Counted from the first letter of the stretch, positions 44,613 to 54,131 are shown. The stretch is DNA of 64,000 nt from Streptomyces sp. SirexAA-E (GCF_000177195.2 NC_015953.1:1798001-1862000), one strand, 5' to 3'. Program-made: numbers and translations. Notes: generated by a model from the sequence alone, not told the origin.

Positions 44613-45518
44613 TCAGCCCTTGACGGCTCCGGCGGACATGCCGGTGACCAGGTGCTTCTGCGCGAACAGGAAGACCAGTGCGGCCGGGATCGCGATCAGC
44701 ACGGACGCCGCGGTCATGGGGCCCCACTGGGCTCCGTACTGGTTGACGAACTTCTGGAGTCCGCCCGCGAGCGTCAGGTTCTCGTCGCCGACCATGAAGG
44801 CGGAGGCGTACGCCACCTCGCCCCAGGCCGTGATGAAGGAGTAGAAGGCGGTGACCGCGAGGCCGGGCTTGGCGAGCGGCAGGATCAGCCGCCAGAACGT
44901 GCCGAACGGGGTGAGGCCGTCGACCTGTCCCGACTCGTCGATCTCGCGCGGGATCGTGTCGAAGAAGCCCTTCATCATCCAGGCGCAGAACGGCACCGAG
45001 ATGGTGAGGTAGGTGATGACGAGGCCGGCCGGCTGGTTGATCAGACCGATGCTCGACATGATGTTGTAGATCGGCACGATGAGGACGGCGACCGGGAACA
45101 TCTGGGTGATCAGCAGCGTCCACATCAGCCCGCGCTTGCCGGGGAAGCGGAAGCGGCTGACGGCGTAGCCGGTGGTGGCGGAGACGAAGACACCGAGGAC
45201 GGTGGTGAGTCCCGCGATAACCACGGAGTTGCCGAACCAGGTGAGGAACTCGGTGTCCTTGATGAGGTTCGTGTAGTTCTCGAACGTCGTCTCTTTGAAG
45301 AAGTCCGTCGTCGTGGAGTACCTCGCCGGCTTGAGCGAGGTCAGCAGGACCCACAGCACGGGGAAGACGGCGATCACGGACGCGACGATCAGCGTGAGGT
45401 GCAGGGCCACGGACGCGATCGGGGACCGCTCGCCGCGCTTGCGGGGTGTGCGGGCGGAGTGCTCGGCGGCGGGCCGGGCCGTGGCGGGTGCGGCGGTGGA
45501 GTGGGTGGCGGTGGTCAC
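44613..45518 (-). CDS. malG: Maltose/maltodextrin ABC transporter permease MalG
   Basis: Inner-membrane permease of 301 residues for maltodextrin import, with six predicted helices; the first is LHLTLIVASVIAVFPVLWVL. The ABC permease EAA loop is EIDESGQVDGLTPFGTFWRL, with the conserved G then P (LAKPGLAV). Its start overlaps the malF stop by four bases (ATGA at 45515-45518). Pairs with MalF. No ATPase gene is present here; in Streptomyces the shared MsiK ATPase is encoded elsewhere. Confidence 0.95.
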   Translation of the reverse strand: MTTATHSTAAPATARPAAEHSARTPRKRGERSPIASVALHLTLIVASVIAVFPVLWVLLTSLKPARYSTTTDFFKETTFENYTNLIKDTEFLTWFGNSVVIAGLTTVLGVFVSATTGYAVSRFRFPGKRGLMWTLLITQMFPVAVLIVPIYNIMSSIGLINQPAGLVITYLTISVPFCAWMMKGFFDTIPREIDESGQVDGLTPFGTFWRLILPLAKPGLAVTAFYSFITAWGEVAYASAFMVGDENLTLAGGLQKFVNQYGAQWGPMTAASVLIAIPAALVFLFAQKHLVTGMSAGAVKG

Positions 45519-46531
45519 CAGTTGTCTCCCTGCGTGCGGAGCACTCGCCGGTAGACCACGGCGAAGAGCATCAGGAGTACGAGGATCAGCACGCCCCAGG
45601 TGGAGGACTGCGCGAAGTCGCGCGGGCTGATCTCGAAGGAGAATTTGTACGCCTGGGTCACCAGGATCTGGGTGGACTCACCCGGTCCGCCCCGGGTCAG
45701 CAGGAAGATCACCGGGAACATGTTGAAGGTCCAGATGGTGGAGAGCAGGACCACTGTGGTGGAGACCGGACGCAGGCCCGGCAGCGTGACGTGGCGGAAC
45801 CGCTGCCAGGCGGTCGCGCCGTCCATCTCCGCGGCCTCGTACTGCTCGGAGGGTATGGACTGCAGTCCGCCCAGCAGCGCGACCATGATGAAGGGGATGC
45901 CGAGCCAGACGTTGACGGCGATCACGGAGAACTTGGCCCAGGTGGGGTCGTTCAGCCACGGGACGGAGTCGATCCCGGCGCCGCCGAGGATCTTGTTGAG
46001 CAGGCCGCGCTCCTCGTTGTAGAGGAAGCGCCAGGCGAAGACGGAGACGAATCCGGGGATGGCCCAGGGCAGGATCAGGGCCATCCGGTAGGCGGAGCGG
46101 CCCGCGATCCTGCGGTTGAGGATGTTGGCGAGGGCCATGCCCAGGCAGAAGGTGATGGCCACACAGGAGACCGTCCACACCAGCGTCCAGCCCAGTGTGC
46201 TGAGGAACTGGCCGCCGGTCAGGGCGTCGACGTAGTTGTCCAGGCCCACGAACTCGTAGGTGGCCGGCATGTCGTTGACGCCGATGGACCGTGCGACGTT
46301 GCGCTCGTTGGCGTCGGTCAGCGACAGCCAGATACCGCGGACCAGCGGGTAACCGATGATCACGCCGATCACGATCACGACCGGGGCGACCATGGTCCAG
46401 GCGTACCAGTGGACCGACAGGGCCCGCCGGAGCCTGCTGGGCGGCGGGGGGTTACCAGTCCCGCGGCTCCGGCCGCGGGCGACGTCGTCGCCCGCGGCCT
46501 TCGCCACCGACTGGCTGGTGTGGACAGCCAT
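45515..46531 (-). CDS. malF: Maltose/maltodextrin ABC transporter permease MalF
   Basis: Inner-membrane permease of 338 residues with six predicted helices; the first is WTMVAPVVIVIGVIIGYPLV. The EAA motif is YEAAEMDGATAWQRFRHVTL (about residue 235), followed by PGLRP. It starts 21 bases after malE and overlaps malG, so malE-malF-malG form one operon. It pairs with MalG and would use MsiK as the ATPase. Confidence 0.95.
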   Translation of the reverse strand: MAVHTSQSVAKAAGDDVARGRSRGTGNPPPPSRLRRALSVHWYAWTMVAPVVIVIGVIIGYPLVRGIWLSLTDANERNVARSIGVNDMPATYEFVGLDNYVDALTGGQFLSTLGWTLVWTVSCVAITFCLGMALANILNRRIAGRSAYRMALILPWAIPGFVSVFAWRFLYNEERGLLNKILGGAGIDSVPWLNDPTWAKFSVIAVNVWLGIPFIMVALLGGLQSIPSEQYEAAEMDGATAWQRFRHVTLPGLRPVSTTVVLLSTIWTFNMFPVIFLLTRGGPGESTQILVTQAYKFSFEISPRDFAQSSTWGVLILVLLMLFAVVYRRVLRTQGDNW

Positions 46532-46552
46532 CAGCCGGCCTGCCTTCCTGAG

Positions 46553-47824
46553 TTACTTCCAGCCCTTGAGGAGCTTGCGGTAGGAGTCTCCGGTCGCCTT
46601 GGCGGCCTTCTCCGGCGTGGTCTGGCCGGTGAGCACGTTGGTGTACTCGGTGTTCAGCGGGGCGAAGAGGCTGCCGGTCTCCGGGATCCAGGGACGCTCG
46701 ACGGCGGTCTCGACGACGGGCTTGAAGAACTGGACGATCTCGCTGTCCACGGCCTGCTGCTTGGAGTAGGCGGAGGTGCGGGTCGGCAGCAGGTTGAGCT
46801 CGCCGGCGACCTGCGCCTGGGCCTCGACCGAGGTCATGTAGTCGACGAAGGCGTAGGAGGCGTCCAGGTTCTTGGAGCCCGCGTAGACGGCGAGGTTGTG
46901 GCCGCCCTGCGGGGCGCCCTGACCGGCGGAGCCGGCCGGCACGGTGGAGATGCCGAGGTTCCCCTTGTCGGAGAACTCCTTGCCGGTCAGCGTGTCGGCG
47001 ACGGCCCAGGGGCCGTTGATCATCATCGCGACGTCGCCGTTCTTGAACGACTGCATCATGTTCTCCCAGCCGTCCGTGGCGTCGGTCTTGGCCGCCCCGG
47101 AGTCGACGAGGTCCTTCACGACACCGAACGCCTTGACGCCCGCGGCGTTGTCGACGGTGACCTTCTTGTCGGTGGCGTCGACCAGGTCGCCGCCCTCGCC
47201 GTAGAGGAAGGACAGGAAGTAGTACGAGTCGTCGCCGCGCAGGTAGAGACCGGTCTTGCCGGTCTTGTCCTTGATCTTCGCGGAGACGCTCTTCAGCTCG
47301 TCGATGCTCGCGGGCGGCTGGACCCCGGCGTCCTTGAACAGCTTCTTGTTGTAGAAGATGCCCATGGAGTCGATGACCTGCGGGACGGCGTAGGTCTTGC
47401 CGTCGTACTTCGTGGAGGCCACGGCCTGCTTGAGGAAGTCGTCCTGGTTCTTGAGCGCCGCGGTGCCGTCCAGCGGGGCGAGGTAGCCGAGGTCGGCGAA
47501 CTCGGGCGTCCAGGCGACCTCGGAGCGGATGACGTCCGGGGCACCGGAACCGGCCTGCGCGGCGTTCTTGAACTTGTTCTGCGCGTCGCCGAACGGGACG
47601 CTGACGTACTTGACGTCGACCTTCGGGTGCTTCTTCTCGAAGCCCTCGGCGATCTTCTTGAAGACCTTGTCCTCGCTGCCGACGTTCGAGGTGTCCCACC
47701 ACGTCACGGTGCCGGAGAGCTCACCCGAGCTCTTGCTCCCGCCGGACTCGTCGTCACTGCCGCAGGCGGTCGCCGCGAGCGCCAGGGCCGCGACCAGGGC
47801 GGTGGCCGTTATGCCACGTCGCAT
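46553..47824 (-). CDS. malE: Maltose/maltodextrin-binding lipoprotein MalE
   Basis: Extracellular solute-binding lipoprotein of 423 residues. The signal peptide ends in the lipobox LAATAC with Cys21 as the lipidated residue. The mature protein follows the SBP_bac_1 fold of maltose-binding proteins: VTWWDTSNVGSEDKVFKKIA (about 40-59), GDVAMMINGPWAVADTLTG (about 265-283) and a C-terminal domain. ATG 47824 has GAAGGAG five bases before. It is the first gene of the mal operon, divergent from malR across a 358-base gap with MalR-like palindromes. Confidence 0.95.
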   Translation of the reverse strand: MRRGITATALVAALALAATACGSDDESGGSKSSGELSGTVTWWDTSNVGSEDKVFKKIAEGFEKKHPKVDVKYVSVPFGDAQNKFKNAAQAGSGAPDVIRSEVAWTPEFADLGYLAPLDGTAALKNQDDFLKQAVASTKYDGKTYAVPQVIDSMGIFYNKKLFKDAGVQPPASIDELKSVSAKIKDKTGKTGLYLRGDDSYYFLSFLYGEGGDLVDATDKKVTVDNAAGVKAFGVVKDLVDSGAAKTDATDGWENMMQSFKNGDVAMMINGPWAVADTLTGKEFSDKGNLGISTVPAGSAGQGAPQGGHNLAVYAGSKNLDASYAFVDYMTSVEAQAQVAGELNLLPTRTSAYSKQQAVDSEIVQFFKPVVETAVERPWIPETGSLFAPLNTEYTNVLTGQTTPEKAAKATGDSYRKLLKGWK

Positions 47825-47907
47825 CTGAACTCCTTCAACTGCCGTACCGCTCCGTCGCGGCGCCGGGTCGACGTGAACGTAACAAGGATGAAAGACGACC
47901 GAAAGAC

Positions 47908-47928
47908 CTTGCGGAAGATTTCTGCAAG
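47908..47928. promoter_or_regulatory. MalR-like palindrome, malE side
   Basis: The core TTGCGGAAGATTTCTGCAA (47909-47927) has TTGC/GCAA arms and inner GAA/TTC arms. It lies 84 bases before malE, close to its likely promoter. Confidence 0.65.
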
Positions 47929-48074
47929 CACCGCCGATCGTTACATTGGCGTGTCCTCAAGGTTGCCGTCAAGCCTCTTGACGGAACCGCTCACACCCTG
48001 CACATCCCAGGCCAGGCCCTGTGTTCGGGCTGTGCGGTGCTCATGCGGCCCGGGGCGGACCGGGCCCGCAAGTC

Positions 48075-48095
48075 CTTGCAAGAAGTTTCCTGCAG
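48075..48095. promoter_or_regulatory. MalR-like palindrome, malR side
   Basis: The core TGCAAGAAGTTTCCTGCA (48077-48094) is an 18-base palindrome with 14 symmetric positions and shares the TGC-n-GAA..TTC-n-GCA plan with the site at 47908. It lies 88 bases before malR, fitting autoregulation. Confidence 0.6.
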
Positions 48096-48182
48096 CAGTC
48101 GCGCAGGCCGGAGCCACGGGCCCCCGCCGTCCGGATCCCGTGCGCGGTGGGCAATCCGACACACGCCCGGTACAGTCCCCTC

Positions 48183-49226
48183 ATGACCGCACGGCTTGCC
48201 GACATCGCAACTCAGGCGGGGGTCAGCGAAGCGACCGTCAGCCGCGTACTCAACGGCAAGCCCGGTGTTGCGGCGGCCACCCGTGAATCCGTCCTCGCGG
48301 CGCTCGACGTCCTCGGCTACGAACGCCCCGTGCGGCTGCGCCGCCGCAGCGCCGGCCTGGTCGGACTGATCACGCCCGAGCTGGAGAACCCGATCTTCCC
48401 CGCGCTGGCCCAGGTCATCGGCCAGGCGCTGACCCGGCAGGGCTACACGCCGGTGCTGGCGACCCAGACGCCGGGCGGCTCCACCGAGGACGAGCTGACC
48501 GAAATGCTCGTAGACCGCGGGGTGTCGGGCATCATCTTCGTCTCCGGCCTGCACGCCGACACCTCCGCCGACATGCAGCGCTACGAACAACTCCGCGCCC
48601 AGGGCGTGCCCTTCGTCCTCGTCAACGGCTTCTCCCCCGCGGTGCAGGCGCCGTTCATCTCGCCGGACGACCGCGCCGCGATGCGGCTCGCGGTGACGCA
48701 CCTGGTGGCGCTGGGGCACGAGCGCATCGGCCTCGCGGTCGGCCCGAAGCGTTTCGTCCCGGTGCTCCGCAAGATCGAGGGCTTCCACGCCACGATGCGG
48801 GAGCAGCTGGGTCTCACGGCGGAGGCGGTGGAGGAGCTGATCCAGCACTCCCTGTACACCTTGGAGGGTGGCCAGGCGGCGGCCTCCGCCCTGATGGAGC
48901 GCGGGTGCACGGCGGTGGTGTGCGCGAGCGACATGATGGCGCTGGGCGCGATCCGCGCGGCCCGCCGGATGTCGCGGGAGGTCCCGCGCGACCTCTCGGT
49001 GGTGGGGTACGACGACTCTCCTCTCATAGCGTTCACCGATCCACCGCTGACCACCATCCGGCAGCCGGTGACGGCCATGGGCCAGGCAGCGGTGCGCACG
49101 CTGCTGGAGGAGATCGGCGGCACCCCCGCGCCGCACAGCGAGTTCGTGTTCATGCCGGAGCTGGTCGTCCGCGGCTCCACGGCCGCGGGCCCCGGCCCCT
49201 CGGCCGCTTCCCCGTCCCGCCGCTGA
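48183..49226 (+). CDS. malR: LacI-family maltose repressor MalR
   Basis: Repressor of 347 residues. The LacI HTH sits at the very N-terminus: LADIATQAGVSEATVSRVLN (residues 5-24). The effector domain contains GLITPELENPIFPALAQVIG and PDDRAAMRLAVTHLVALGHE. It is divergent from malE, the standard Streptomyces malR-malEFG arrangement, and is expected to release its operators when maltose or a maltodextrin is present. A close paralogue is encoded at the other end of the operon. Confidence 0.93.
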   Translation: MTARLADIATQAGVSEATVSRVLNGKPGVAAATRESVLAALDVLGYERPVRLRRRSAGLVGLITPELENPIFPALAQVIGQALTRQGYTPVLATQTPGGSTEDELTEMLVDRGVSGIIFVSGLHADTSADMQRYEQLRAQGVPFVLVNGFSPAVQAPFISPDDRAAMRLAVTHLVALGHERIGLAVGPKRFVPVLRKIEGFHATMREQLGLTAEAVEELIQHSLYTLEGGQAAASALMERGCTAVVCASDMMALGAIRAARRMSREVPRDLSVVGYDDSPLIAFTDPPLTTIRQPVTAMGQAAVRTLLEEIGGTPAPHSEFVFMPELVVRGSTAAGPGPSAASPSRR

Positions 49227-49341
49227 ACCGTTCCCCCGCCCCGCCGCCGACCTGGGCGCCGTCTTGGTGCCCGATGTGCGTCGGCCACCGGACGGGAGGA
49301 TCATCAGGCGGAGGGGGACGTATCTGGCAGACTCTGCGCCT

Positions 49342-50361
49342 ATGGGTGATGCGCACGTGACCACACAGGAAGACCGCAGAGCGGTCACCCCGTCACTCGT
49401 CGCCGACGGGCCGAGGCCCGCGGGTTCGACGAGGACCACGGCCCGCGCGCGCCTGGGATCGCTGCGCTCCCCGCGCCGCCCCCGCCTCTGGTTCGAGATC
49501 CTGTTGATCGCGGTGAGTTACTGGCTGTACTCGCTCGTGCGCAACGCCGTGCCGGAGCAGAAGGCGGCGGCCCTGCGCAACGCCGACTGGATCTGGTCGC
49601 TGGAGCACTCGGTGGGGCTGGCCTTCGAGGAAACGGTCAACCACGCGGTCAATTCGGTGACATGGCTGATCGTGTCGATGAACTACTACTACGCGACGCT
49701 GCACTTCATCGTCACCATCGCCGTACTGGTCTGGCTGTTCAGACGCCATCCGGGCCGTTACGCGGCGACCCGTCTGATCCTCTTCGCCACCACGGCCGTC
49801 GCCCTCCTCGGCTACTACCTCTTCCCGCTGGCTCCACCGCGTCTGATGAGGGGCGGCGGGTTCGTCGACACGGTGCTGCTGCACCAGACCTGGGGCTCGA
49901 TGGCCTCCGGCAACTTCAAGCAGATGTCGAACCAGTACGCCGCGATGCCCTCGATGCACATCGGCTGGTCGCTGTGGTGCGGACTGACGATCTTCGCCCT
50001 GGCCCGGGTGCCCTGGGTCCGCGTCCTGGGGCTGCTGTACCCGGCGGCGACCCTGGTGGTGATCGTGTCGACCGCGAACCACTTCTGGCTGGACGCGGTG
50101 GGCGGGATGACGTGCCTAGCGTTCGGTTACGCGGTGTCGTACGCCTGGTACGGAGCGCTGCCGCACCGGCTGCCGAAGGTGGTGCCGGCCCGGACCGGGA
50201 GGGGCCGCCCGCGCGCCCCGCACCGCCCGCCGGGTCCCTCGGGGCCGACCGCTCCGGCCGCCCGCCCGTCGGCGCCGTCCGCGGGGCGTCCCGTGGCGCC
50301 CCGGCGGCCCGAACCGGACACGGCGGCGGCAGCGGTACCGCCGACGCCGCCGGGGGCGTAG
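49342..50361 (+). CDS. PAP2 superfamily membrane protein
   Basis: Integral membrane protein of 339 residues with about six helices, similar to the PAP2_3 / inositol phosphorylceramide synthase-like group. The phosphatase-type motifs are seen late: MPSMHIGWSLWCG (about residue 205) and STANHFWLDAVGGM (about residue 245). It probably handles a lipid phosphate. The C-terminal 75 residues are a cytoplasmic Pro/Arg-rich tail. It is 115 bases downstream of malR and convergent with glnE (47-base gap). Confidence 0.87.
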   Translation: MGDAHVTTQEDRRAVTPSLVADGPRPAGSTRTTARARLGSLRSPRRPRLWFEILLIAVSYWLYSLVRNAVPEQKAAALRNADWIWSLEHSVGLAFEETVNHAVNSVTWLIVSMNYYYATLHFIVTIAVLVWLFRRHPGRYAATRLILFATTAVALLGYYLFPLAPPRLMRGGGFVDTVLLHQTWGSMASGNFKQMSNQYAAMPSMHIGWSLWCGLTIFALARVPWVRVLGLLYPAATLVVIVSTANHFWLDAVGGMTCLAFGYAVSYAWYGALPHRLPKVVPARTGRGRPRAPHRPPGPSGPTAPAARPSAPSAGRPVAPRRPEPDTAAAAVPPTPPGA

Positions 50362-50408
50362 ACCGGCGGCGGCCTGCGGGCGCTGCCCACGCCGCCCGCG
50401 CCGGACGA

Positions 50409-53405
50409 CTATCCAGCCGCCCCGTAGAACAGCTCCTCCACCACCGCACGGGCCCGCCTGGTGATCCGCCGGTAGTCGTCCAGCATGTCCCCGACGTGCC
50501 CCGGCTCGTAGCCCAGGTACCGGCCCACCGCGGCCAGCTCACGCGGGTTCGAGGGGAAGGTGTCCCCCGGCCGCCCCCGTACCAGCATCACCGCGTTCCG
50601 CACCCGGGTGGCCAGCACCCACGCCTCGTCGAGGGTCCGCGCCTCCTCGTGGCCGATGAGCTCCGCCGCGCAGGCGGCGGCCAGCGCCTCACGGGTGCGC
50701 GTCGTGCGCAGTCCGGGCTCGGCCCAGCCGTGCCGCATCTGCGTCAGCTGGACCGTCCACTCGACGTCGCTGAGCCCGCCCCGGCCGAGCTTGGTGTGGA
50801 GCGTGGGGTCGGCGCCCCGGGGGATGCGTTCGGTCTCCATCCGCGCCTTGAGCCGGCGGATCTCCCGGACCGCGTCGTCGCCGAGCCCCTCCGCCGGGTA
50901 GCGCAGCGGGTCGACCATCTCGACGAAGGCCCGGCCCAGGTCCTCGTCCCCGGCCATCGGCTCGGCGCGCAGCAGTGCCTGGCTCTCCCAGACGAGCGAC
51001 CACCGGCGGTAGTAGGCCGCGTACGACTTCAGGGTGCGCACCAGCGGTCCGCTCTTGCCCTCGGGGCGCAGGTCCGCGTCGATCAGCAGCGGCGGATCGG
51101 CGGTGGGCAGCTGGAGCAGCCTGCGCATCTCCGTGATGACGGTGGTCGCGGCCCGGGCCGCCTCCTCGTCGCTCACCCCCTCCCGGGGCTCGTGCACGAA
51201 CAGGACGTCCGCGTCGGAGCCGTAGCTCAGCTCGTGGCCGCCGAAGCGGCCCATGCCGATGACCGCGAACCGGGTGGGCAGGGTGTCGCCCCACCGCTCG
51301 CGTACCGCCGCGCGCAGGGCCCCGGAGATCGTGACGGCGTTCAGGTCGGTGACCGCGGGGCCGACCCGGTCCACGAGCGCGCCGGGGTCGGCCTCGGCGG
51401 GGCTGTCCTCGGTGCCGTAGGAACCGATCAGGTCGGCGGCCGCCGTGCGGAAGAGCTCCCGCCGCCGCACACCGCGCGTCACCGCGACCGCGGTCTCCGC
51501 GTCCGGCGCGCGCCGGACGGCGGCCAGCACCTCCTGTTCCAGGTGCTCGCGGCTGCGCGGCCTCAGCCCCTCGGGGTCGCCGAGGAGGGCGACGGCCTCG
51601 GGGGCGCGCATCAGGAGGTCGGGGGCGAGCCGGCCGGCCGACAGGACCCGGGCGAGGTTCTCCGCCGCCGCGCCCTCGTCCCGCAGCAGTCGCAGGTACC
51701 AGGGGGTCTTGCCGAGCGCGTCGGAGACCTGCCGGAAGCCGAGGAGTCCGGCGTCCGGGTCGGCGGAGTCCGCGAACCAGCCCAGCAGCACCGGGAGCAG
51801 GGTCCGCTGGATGGCCGCCTTGCGGGACACCCCGGACGTCAGGGCCTCCAGGTGCCGCAGGGCGGCGGCGGGGTCGGCGTATCCGAGGGCCTCCAGCCGG
51901 GCGACGGCGGCCTTGGCGCTGAGCCGCCTCTCGCCGGGCGCCAGCTGGGCGACGGCGTCCAGCAGCGGCCGGTAGAAGAGCTTCTCGTGCAGCCTGCGCA
52001 CCACGGAGGCGTGCCGCCGCCACGCCCGGTTGAGCTCGGCGACCGGGTCGGTGCGCAGCCCCAGGGAGCGGCCGAGCCGCCGCAAATCCGCCTCCTCCTC
52101 GGGGACGAGGTGGGTGCGGCGCAGCCGGTAGAGCTGGATGCGGTGTTCCATGGCCCGCAGGAAGCGGTAGGCCTCGTCGAGCTGCGCCGCGTCCGCCCGC
52201 CCGACGTATCCGCCGTCGGCGAGGGCGGCCAGCGCCTCCAGGGTGGAGCCGGCGTGCAGGGTGCTGTCGCTGCGCCCGTGGACGAGCTGGAGCAGCTGGA
52301 CGGCGAACTCGACGTCCCGCAGCCCGCCAGGTCCGAGCTTGAGTTCGCGGTCGACCCGGTCGACGGGGATGTTGTCGACGACGCGGCGGCGCATCTTCTG
52401 GACGTCGCCGACGAAGTTCTCCCGGTCGGCGGCCTGCCACACCAGCGGGGACACGGCCGCGACGTACTCCTTGCCCAGCTCCCGGTCCCCGGCGACCGGC
52501 CGGGCCTTCAGCAGCGCCTGGAACTCCCAGGTCTTGGCCCACCGCTGGTAGTAGGCGAGGTGCGAGGACAGGGTCCGTACGAGGGGCCCGTTGCGGCCCT
52601 CGGGGCGGAGGTTGGCGTCGACGGGCCAGATGGTGCCCTCGACGGTGGTGTCGGAGCAGATCCGCATCATGTGGGCGGCGAGCCGGGTGGCGGCCTGGAG
52701 GGCCTTGTTCTCCTCGGCGCCCTCGGCGGGCTCGCCGACGAAGATCACGTCGACGTCGGAGACGTAGTTCAGCTCGTGCCCGCCGCACTTGCCCATCGCG
52801 ACGACGGCCAGCCGGCACAGCGCGGCGTCGTCGGGCGCGTCGGCGCGTGCGACGGCGAGCGCCGCGCGCAGGGTGGCCGTGGCCAGGTCGGCGAGCTCGG
52901 CGGCGACCTCGGCGACGTCGGTGGTGCCGCACACGTCACGGGCCGCTATCGAGAGCAGGGCCCGGCGGTAGGCCACCCGCAGCGAGTCCGGGTCCGCCGC
53001 GCCCGCGAGCATCTGCTCGAACTCGGGGACTCCGGGGTGCAGGTCGGTGGCCTCGTACGTCACGAGGGTCTGCCAGTCGCGGGGGTGCCGCGCCAGGTGG
53101 TCCCCGAGCGCCTCCGACGCGCCCAGGACGCCGAGCAGCCGGTCCCGCAGCGGTTTGGCGGTGACGACGGTGTCCAGCAGGATCCGCCGTTCCCCGGGCT
53201 CCTGCGCCTCGACGAGCCGCACGAAGCCGTGCAGGGCGAGGTCGGGGTCGGCGGTCGCCCCGAGGGCGTCGAACAGGACGGGATCGGCCCGTACGGAGGC
53301 GAGTTCGGGGAGGTCGAGCAGCCGCTCGGCGGCGGACGGGTCGGTGAAACCGTGCCGCAGCAGTCGGCTGAAGGTACTGCTTCTGCGTCCCGGCACCGAT
53401 GTCAT
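50409..53405 (-). CDS. glnE: Bifunctional glutamine synthetase adenylyltransferase/deadenylylase
   Basis: Modifies GlnA at the tyrosine near residue 397 with AMP and removes it, switching glutamine synthetase off or on with nitrogen supply. The 998-residue protein has two nucleotidyltransferase domains: GGHELNYVSDVDVIFVGEP at about residue 207 and GGHELSYGSDADVLFVHEP at about residue 722, each with the paired acidic residues that bind metal; by analogy with E. coli the first removes and the second adds AMP. Its substrate gene glnA is at 12 kb in the same window. A length near 1000 residues is normal for actinobacteria. Confidence 0.96.
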   Translation of the reverse strand: MTSVPGRRSSTFSRLLRHGFTDPSAAERLLDLPELASVRADPVLFDALGATADPDLALHGFVRLVEAQEPGERRILLDTVVTAKPLRDRLLGVLGASEALGDHLARHPRDWQTLVTYEATDLHPGVPEFEQMLAGAADPDSLRVAYRRALLSIAARDVCGTTDVAEVAAELADLATATLRAALAVARADAPDDAALCRLAVVAMGKCGGHELNYVSDVDVIFVGEPAEGAEENKALQAATRLAAHMMRICSDTTVEGTIWPVDANLRPEGRNGPLVRTLSSHLAYYQRWAKTWEFQALLKARPVAGDRELGKEYVAAVSPLVWQAADRENFVGDVQKMRRRVVDNIPVDRVDRELKLGPGGLRDVEFAVQLLQLVHGRSDSTLHAGSTLEALAALADGGYVGRADAAQLDEAYRFLRAMEHRIQLYRLRRTHLVPEEEADLRRLGRSLGLRTDPVAELNRAWRRHASVVRRLHEKLFYRPLLDAVAQLAPGERRLSAKAAVARLEALGYADPAAALRHLEALTSGVSRKAAIQRTLLPVLLGWFADSADPDAGLLGFRQVSDALGKTPWYLRLLRDEGAAAENLARVLSAGRLAPDLLMRAPEAVALLGDPEGLRPRSREHLEQEVLAAVRRAPDAETAVAVTRGVRRRELFRTAAADLIGSYGTEDSPAEADPGALVDRVGPAVTDLNAVTISGALRAAVRERWGDTLPTRFAVIGMGRFGGHELSYGSDADVLFVHEPREGVSDEEAARAATTVITEMRRLLQLPTADPPLLIDADLRPEGKSGPLVRTLKSYAAYYRRWSLVWESQALLRAEPMAGDEDLGRAFVEMVDPLRYPAEGLGDDAVREIRRLKARMETERIPRGADPTLHTKLGRGGLSDVEWTVQLTQMRHGWAEPGLRTTRTREALAAACAAELIGHEEARTLDEAWVLATRVRNAVMLVRGRPGDTFPSNPRELAAVGRYLGYEPGHVGDMLDDYRRITRRARAVVEELFYGAAG

Positions 53406-53550
53406 TCCGCGCTCTCCCTGCCCGCCGACCCACGTATCCGTCTTCCGAGCCTACGGGCTGCGCTTTCGCCGCGCGCCGATCAGTCCGGGTCGGCGGCGGA
53501 GTCCACCCTTGAGCGAGACGACGACATCCCCGGCACCGAGGAGATCCGCC

Positions 53551-54075
53551 ATGCCCGGCAGCTACGACGAAGCACCCGAGACCGCCCTGCACCCCCACTA
53601 CAGCGGAGAGGACGCCACCGCCCGCGGCTGGCCGGAAGCGGTCGGCCTGCTGACCGACGCGGAGCTGTACTGGCTGTCGACGGTCCGGCCCGACGGGCGC
53701 CCGCACGTGACCCCGCTGATCGGCGTCTGGTCGAACGGCGCACTCCACTTCTGCACGGGCCCCTCGGAGCGCAAGGCGCGCAACCTGGCCGCGAACCCGG
53801 AGGTCGTCCTGACCACCGGGGCCAACTCGCTGCGTGAGGGCGTCGACGTGGTGGTCGAGGGCCGGGCGGTCCGGGTGACGGACGAGGAGCGGCTGATCGC
53901 GCTGGCCGCGGTCTGGGAGGAGAAGTACGGCGGCGACTGGCACTTCGACGTCGCGGACGGCGCGTTCACCAACGGCGCGGGCGGCCGTGCCGAGGTCTTC
54001 CGGGTGGCCCCCCGCACGGCCTTCGGCTTCGCCAAGGGCGAGCCGTACGGCCAGACCCGCTGGCGCTTCGCCTGA
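53551..54075 (+). CDS. Pyridoxamine 5'-phosphate oxidase-like split-barrel protein
   Basis: Protein of 174 residues of the flavin/F420-binding split-barrel superfamily. The core is YWLSTVRPDGRPHVTPLIGV (about residues 40-59), followed by LHFCTGPSERKARNLAANP, the usual beta-barrel pattern (S-E-R-K). Cofactor (FMN, F420 or haem) cannot be fixed from sequence. ATG 53551 has GAGGAG seven bases before it. It is divergent from glnE with a 145-base gap. Confidence 0.87.
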   Translation: MPGSYDEAPETALHPHYSGEDATARGWPEAVGLLTDAELYWLSTVRPDGRPHVTPLIGVWSNGALHFCTGPSERKARNLAANPEVVLTTGANSLREGVDVVVEGRAVRVTDEERLIALAAVWEEKYGGDWHFDVADGAFTNGAGGRAEVFRVAPRTAFGFAKGEPYGQTRWRFA

Positions 54076-54131
54076 GGGCTGTCCCGTGCAACCCGGTTGC
54101 GACCCGGTGGACCAGCGCGCGGCGTCGGACG

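Noticed and set aside
43035..48286. Very long plus-strand open frames opposite aglA, malG, malF and malE
   Set aside because: They contain no recognisable domain and run antisense across several genes with clear ABC-transporter and GH13 motifs.
49662..53837. A 1391-codon open frame on the plus strand opposite glnE
   Set aside because: Composition is Gly/Arg/Val/Gln-rich with no motif. It runs antisense through glnE, whose two nucleotidyltransferase motifs are unmistakable. It is a GC-bias shadow.
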